Positions 59,295-64,000 of a DNA stretch of 64,000 nucleotides are shown here, in pieces. The DNA is from CBDEGU01 sp965238045 (GTDB taxonomy: Bacteria; Acidobacteriota; Terriglobia; Bryobacterales; UBA6623), in contig CBDEGU010000002.1 of assembly GCA_965238045.1 (NCBI GenBank), positions 62,001 through 126,000 on the forward strand, in the 5' to 3' direction. The position numbers and the translations under genes were made by a program. The stretch's first letter is position 1, and the number at the start of each line of letters is the position of its first letter. The notes below the pieces were generated by a model, which saw only the letters and a list, made by a program, of their open reading frames with translations, was not told the origin of the DNA and did no database searches.

Positions 59295-61940
59295 ATGAGC
59301 AAACGTAAACAGCCCCGAAGACGCAGACGATGGGTTGTGCGGTCACGTTTTTTGGGCAGACTCCGGCGGCTGGCCCGCGGCACGCTGGGCAAAGTGCTGG
59401 CGGCGCTGATGCTGCTCGCGCTGATCGCGGCGGGAGCGGTTTTCAATCATTTTTACTGGGAATTCGCCAAGATCATTGACGCCAGGCTTACCGGCGGACC
59501 TTTTAATCAGACATCGAAAATCCTTGCCGCGCCCGATCCGGTGTTTGTCGGCGAGGAGATGTCGATCGACGAAGTGGTCTCGCATCTTCGCGAGGCCGGA
59601 TACTCCGAGTCACGGCATAACCGGGTCGGCCATTTCAACGTTCGAGGAACCGCGATCGAGGTCTACCCGGGAGCGCTTTCCTATTTCATTCAGGAACCGG
59701 CCGTGATGTATTTCGGCGAGGGCCAGGTTCAGCGAATCGTATCCCTCAATGACAATACGCCGCAGACGGTCTATGAACTGGAGCCTTCTCTGGTTACGAA
59801 CGTTTCAGATCAGTCGCGGTCCAAACGGCGGCTGGTTTCCTACACAGACATCCCGGACCTGCTCAGAAACGCGATCATCGCGATCGAGGACCATCGTTTC
59901 TTCAGGCATAGAGGCATTGACATCGTTCGGACCGCGGGCGCTGCCTACGACGGCATTGTCGAGTGGCGCCGCCCCCGCGGCACTTCGACGCTGACGCAGC
60001 AACTGGCGCGGCAGTTCTTCCTGACTCCCGAACAGACCTACAAGCGCAAGCTGGCCGAGCTGATGATCGCGATTCAGCTCGAGATACGTCTGACGAAGGA
60101 ACAGATATTCGAGCACTACGTCAATCAGATTCCGCTCGGCCGGCGGGGCAGCTTCAACGTCATGGGAATGGGCCAGGCGGCCGAAGCGTATTTTGACAAA
60201 GACATTCGGGCGCTCGAATTGCATGAGGCCGCCATGCTGGCGGGATTGATCCAGCGGCCCAGTTATCTGAATCCGTACCGTCACCCCGAACGCGCCAAGA
60301 GGCGCCGCAACATGGTTCTGCTGGCCATGCTGCGAGAGAATTTCATCTCCGGGCTCGATTACCGGAAGGCGGCGCGAGCGCCGATCGAGCTGGCGATCGG
60401 CAAGATCGAATACAGCAATGCTCCGTATTTCGTCGACCTGGTGAACCAGGAGTTGCGGGACCACTTTACGGCCGAGGAGCTCATCACACAGTCGTATCGA
60501 ATCTATACGACGCTCGATATGAAGCTGCAAAAGGCAGCGGTCGAGGCGGTTCGCATGGGGATGGCGGAGGTGGACGAGGCCGTGGCCCGTCAGCACAAGA
60601 GAGGCAGGTACTGGAAATTTGGTTACCCGCCCAAGGGTCCGCCACCGCGCGCCCAGGCCGCCCTGGTCGCGCTGGATCCAGCAACCGGAGAAGTCAAGGC
60701 CATTGTGGGCGGCCGCAACTACGGCACCAGCCAGCTCAATCGCGTCTTGGCGAATCGTCAGCCGGGCTCGGCCTTCAAGCCCTTTGTGTACGCCGCCGCC
60801 ATCAGCACGGCTATCGAAGACGAGTGGTACGAAGACTTGGAGGAGCCGGATTCCGCCGGGACCGCGGCGCCGATTTTACGAGAAGTGCTGACGCCGATTT
60901 CGGAGATCGACGACGTGCCGACCACCTTCTGGTGGGACGACAAGCCTTACGAGCCGTCGAATTTCTCGAATAAGGTATACGGCATGGTCTCGCTGCGCAA
61001 GGCGCTTTACAAGTCGATGAATGTCGCCACCGTGAAAGTAGCCGAACTCGCCGGATTTGACCGTGTTGCCGATCTGGCGCGGCGCGCCGGATTGGGAGCG
61101 AATATCCTGCCCACGCCGGCTATCGCGCTGGGGGCCTATGAAGTAACGCCGCTCGATATCGCCGCCGGGTATACGATTTTCCCCAGCGGCGGCAAGCACA
61201 TGAAGCCCTATTTTATCCGCTCGGTCACCAACGCGACCGGCCGGACCTTGCTGCGGAATGAGCCCCAAAGCGAACAAGTTCTCGATCCTCGCGTGGCATA
61301 CATCGTGACCAACATGCTCGAGGACGTGATTCGCAAAGGAACCGGCGTCCGCGTTCGTGCGATGGGATTCACCGCGCCGGCGGCTGGAAAAACCGGCACC
61401 GACGACGATGGCTGGTTCGCCGGCTTCACGACAAGACTTGTCTGCGTCGCCTGGGTCGGCTTTGACGACAACACCGACCTGGCGCTCGAAGGCGCGCATT
61501 CGGCTCTGCCGATTTGGGCCGAGTTCATGAAGCGGGCCCACTCGCTGCGGGAGTATCGCAACCCCGAGCCCTTTGAGCCGGTGGACGGCATCGTTACCGC
61601 CGCGATCGACCCCGATACGCTAGAGTTGGCGACCTTTGCCTGTCCCACGAAGACGACCGAAGTTTTTGTCGCCGGCTCGCAACCTACGCGCTACTGCTAC
61701 CTTCACGGAGGTCAGGGGCGCAGGGTGCTTCTGGCGACGAATGTAGCCGGCTGGGATCGCGCACCCAAGTCCGGGACGCAGGATCCGGACGCCAAAGATC
61801 CCGCCGGCGAGCAAGACGGCCTGCCGCCGAGCATCACGATTCCGCTGCTGGACGTATCTCCCAGAGCGGCTGCCTCGGTGGAGGAGAAGCCAGAGGAAAA
61901 GAAAGGCTTCTTCGGTCGCGTTCTTGATATTTTTCGGTAG
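59295..61940 (+). CDS. class A penicillin-binding protein, PBP1b-like
   Basis: An 881-residue bifunctional peptidoglycan synthase. A basic N-terminus and one membrane anchor (about 31-52) precede a UB2H-like region (IDEVVSHLREAGYSESRHN). The glycosyltransferase has EDHRFFRHRGID with the catalytic Glu and TSTLTQQLARQFFL. The transpeptidase has S492-AF-K495, the SMN triad (KSMN) and K699-TG. A Lys/Glu tail ends the protein. ATG at 59295 chosen; a TTG at 59274 is possible. It lies 187 bases after proS. Confidence 0.94.
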   Translation: MSKRKQPRRRRRWVVRSRFLGRLRRLARGTLGKVLAALMLLALIAAGAVFNHFYWEFAKIIDARLTGGPFNQTSKILAAPDPVFVGEEMSIDEVVSHLREAGYSESRHNRVGHFNVRGTAIEVYPGALSYFIQEPAVMYFGEGQVQRIVSLNDNTPQTVYELEPSLVTNVSDQSRSKRRLVSYTDIPDLLRNAIIAIEDHRFFRHRGIDIVRTAGAAYDGIVEWRRPRGTSTLTQQLARQFFLTPEQTYKRKLAELMIAIQLEIRLTKEQIFEHYVNQIPLGRRGSFNVMGMGQAAEAYFDKDIRALELHEAAMLAGLIQRPSYLNPYRHPERAKRRRNMVLLAMLRENFISGLDYRKAARAPIELAIGKIEYSNAPYFVDLVNQELRDHFTAEELITQSYRIYTTLDMKLQKAAVEAVRMGMAEVDEAVARQHKRGRYWKFGYPPKGPPPRAQAALVALDPATGEVKAIVGGRNYGTSQLNRVLANRQPGSAFKPFVYAAAISTAIEDEWYEDLEEPDSAGTAAPILREVLTPISEIDDVPTTFWWDDKPYEPSNFSNKVYGMVSLRKALYKSMNVATVKVAELAGFDRVADLARRAGLGANILPTPAIALGAYEVTPLDIAAGYTIFPSGGKHMKPYFIRSVTNATGRTLLRNEPQSEQVLDPRVAYIVTNMLEDVIRKGTGVRVRAMGFTAPAAGKTGTDDDGWFAGFTTRLVCVAWVGFDDNTDLALEGAHSALPIWAEFMKRAHSLREYRNPEPFEPVDGIVTAAIDPDTLELATFACPTKTTEVFVAGSQPTRYCYLHGGQGRRVLLATNVAGWDRAPKSGTQDPDAKDPAGEQDGLPPSITIPLLDVSPRAAASVEEKPEEKKGFFGRVLDIFR

Positions 61941-62055
61941 GATATGTTTCGCTGGGCCGTTTTTCGCTCGACGGGCTGGCTCGAGGGGCTGGGCCGAAGG
62001 CGAGGTCGCGGGCACCCCTGGGTTCGCAGCCCTGGTCCGCCGGGAGTCAGATGCA

Positions 62056-63006
62056 ATGAACACAGCCTGGGGAGATGTCGCGGTTCACGACGCGCACGCC
62101 CACCTTCTGTCGCGAAATTTTTTCCGGCTCTTGGCCGCCCAAAAATCCGGTCTTGCGGCTGAACATCTCGCCGCCGAACATCCCGACGAGGCGCCCGAGA
62201 AGGCGATTGTGGCGGAGCTAGGGTGGGATCTGCCTCGAGAGGACCCCGCCGAGCTTGCCGCCCGCTGGGTCACCGAACTCGACCGTCACGGAATCCGCAA
62301 GATCGCTCTGATGGCCAGCTTGCCCGGCGACGAGCAGTCGGCCGCGGCCGCCCGCGCGGCCTTCTCCGATCGCATCCATGGCTATTTCATGCTCAATCCG
62401 TTGGCCGAGGGCGCCGCCGAGCGGGCCGAGAACGCGGTCGAGAACCTGGGGCTCCAAGGGATCTGCCTGTTTCCGGCGATGCACGGTTTTTCAATACAGG
62501 ACGAGCGCTTGCGGCCCATCTATGAGATCGCCTCGGGCCGCAAGGTGGTTGTATTCGTCCACATGGGAGTGCTGACGGTCGGTCTGCGCGGCAAGCTTGG
62601 ATTGCCCTCGAAGTTCGACATGAGCCGCTCGAACCCGATCGATCTGCATCGGGTGGCGATGGAATTTCCCGACGTGCGGTTTGTCATCCCCCACTTCGGC
62701 GCCGGTTATTTTCGCGAGGTGCTGATGCTTGGAGACCTGGCGCCGAACGTCTATCTGGATACATCGAGCACAAATTCTTGGACCAAGTACCAAGTGCCCG
62801 GGATCGAGCTCAGCGATGTCTTCGCCCAAGCGCTCGAAGTCTACGGTTCCCAGCGCCTGTTGTTCGGATCGGATTCGTCGTTCTTCCCTCGCGGCTGGAA
62901 CCAGAGTGTCATGGAAGCGCAACTACGGGTCTTCGAGAAGTTGAAGCTGGAGGCCGGGGATGTGCAAGCCATCCTCGGCGGGAACCTGCAACGCCTGCTG
63001 GACTAA
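62056..63006 (+). CDS. amidohydrolase family metal-dependent hydrolase
   Basis: A 316-residue TIM-barrel hydrolase of the amidohydrolase-2 (ACMSD-like) group. Metal-binding residues are visible: DAHAHL near the N-terminus, VVVFVHMG, FVIPHFGAGY and LLFGSDSSFF with the late Asp. It likely hydrolyses or decarboxylates a small cyclic compound; substrate not known. GGGAG is 9 bases before the ATG at 62056; the frame is open upstream to 61924 without similarity and overlaps the PBP end. Confidence 0.85.
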   Translation: MNTAWGDVAVHDAHAHLLSRNFFRLLAAQKSGLAAEHLAAEHPDEAPEKAIVAELGWDLPREDPAELAARWVTELDRHGIRKIALMASLPGDEQSAAAARAAFSDRIHGYFMLNPLAEGAAERAENAVENLGLQGICLFPAMHGFSIQDERLRPIYEIASGRKVVVFVHMGVLTVGLRGKLGLPSKFDMSRSNPIDLHRVAMEFPDVRFVIPHFGAGYFREVLMLGDLAPNVYLDTSSTNSWTKYQVPGIELSDVFAQALEVYGSQRLLFGSDSSFFPRGWNQSVMEAQLRVFEKLKLEAGDVQAILGGNLQRLLD

Positions 63007-63010
63007 CCGC

Positions 63011-63080
63011 CGTATAGGCGGACTCGCACAGGCGGACCCACACAGCCGGACACGCATAGGCGGGCTGGGCAGAGGCGTAC
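63011..63080. repeat. imperfect 14-15 bp tandem repeat after the amidohydrolase gene
   Basis: Units such as GTATAGGCGGACTC, GCACAGGCGGACCCA, CACAGCCGGACAC and GCATAGGCGGGCTG follow one another for about five copies with mismatches and a drifting period. A further CTCGGGGATGC duplication lies near 63170-63192. Confidence 0.65.
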
Positions 63081-63251
63081 TCAGGTTGGCGGGCGCGGCC
63101 TGTGAAGTAGCCTGGTCGCGGGCCGGCGCTAGAATGTGCGAGCCTTGAATTTCAGGACGCACATGCCCGGGGATGCAGACGCTCGGGGATGCGGCGTTCG
63201 GATTCGAACCGCTCGCGTTCGGAATCGCCGGACGAAAAGAGACAAGCCGCC

Positions 63252-64000
<749 letters not shown>

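Noticed and set aside
63200..63230. tRNA T-arm-like sequence GGTTCGAATCC on the minus strand
   Set aside because: The flanking bases do not form a 5-bp T-stem beyond two or three pairs and no acceptor or anticodon arm is found nearby.

Overview
The window is a GC-rich bacterial chromosome segment. Its gene content suggests an Acidobacteriota member of the Bryobacterales/Solibacter type. This is inferred from the EF-Tu sequence, the DUF1080 and DUF1326 proteins, a PVC-type secreted heme protein, a Tat-exported xanthine-dehydrogenase-like operon with a small Cys-rich partner, and a tandem esterase. No marker was compared computationally. Planctomycetes and Verrucomicrobia share several of these families, so the phylum call is an inference.

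Layout. 1-9.1 kb: the end of rsmI, a secreted DUF1080 protein, cvpA and purC on the minus strand, a three-subunit molybdenum hydroxylase operon (2Fe-2S, Mo and FAD subunits, then a 71-residue Cys-rich protein), a DUF1326 protein closed by a clear intrinsic terminator, and an unnamed secreted protein. 9.2-30.0 kb: one uninterrupted str-S10-spc-alpha superoperon, rpsL to rplQ, with secY, adk, map, infA and rpoA. It is preceded by a good sigma-70 promoter and a leader of about 335 nt. Many genes overlap by ATGA. rpmD and rpmJ are too short for most gene calls but are clearly present. 30.0-37.1 kb: a parvulin-type lipoprotein, a large cytochrome c/HEAT protein, a UbiD-type decarboxylase and an MFS exporter.

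37.4-44.5 kb is the accessory part: an LMW phosphatase/arsenate-reductase-like gene, long G/T-rich non-coding stretches, a 15-repeat ankyrin lipoprotein flanked on both sides by the same two-module interspersed repeat, a hicB-hicA pair with an unusual toxin active-site region, and a TPR protein whose gene holds an exact 141-bp tandem array and a duplicated membrane module. 44.6-56.9 kb: sulfatase, PQQ-like beta-propeller protein, sterol-desaturase-family enzyme, a secreted protein with a Gly/Arg repeat, a DUF4864-like protein, a tandem alpha/beta hydrolase, mutY, a membrane-fused spermidine-synthase-like protein and a glycosyltransferase. 57.3-64 kb: proS, a class A penicillin-binding protein, an amidohydrolase and the start of an acyl-CoA dehydrogenase.

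The most unusual genome-level signals are two. First, about a dozen unrelated micro-tandem arrays (period 11-21 bp) lie in intergenic gaps, mostly just upstream of genes, with similar in-frame duplications inside rpsC, proS and the Gly/Arg gene. Second, the A/B interspersed repeat has the ankyrin gene sitting in it like a cassette.
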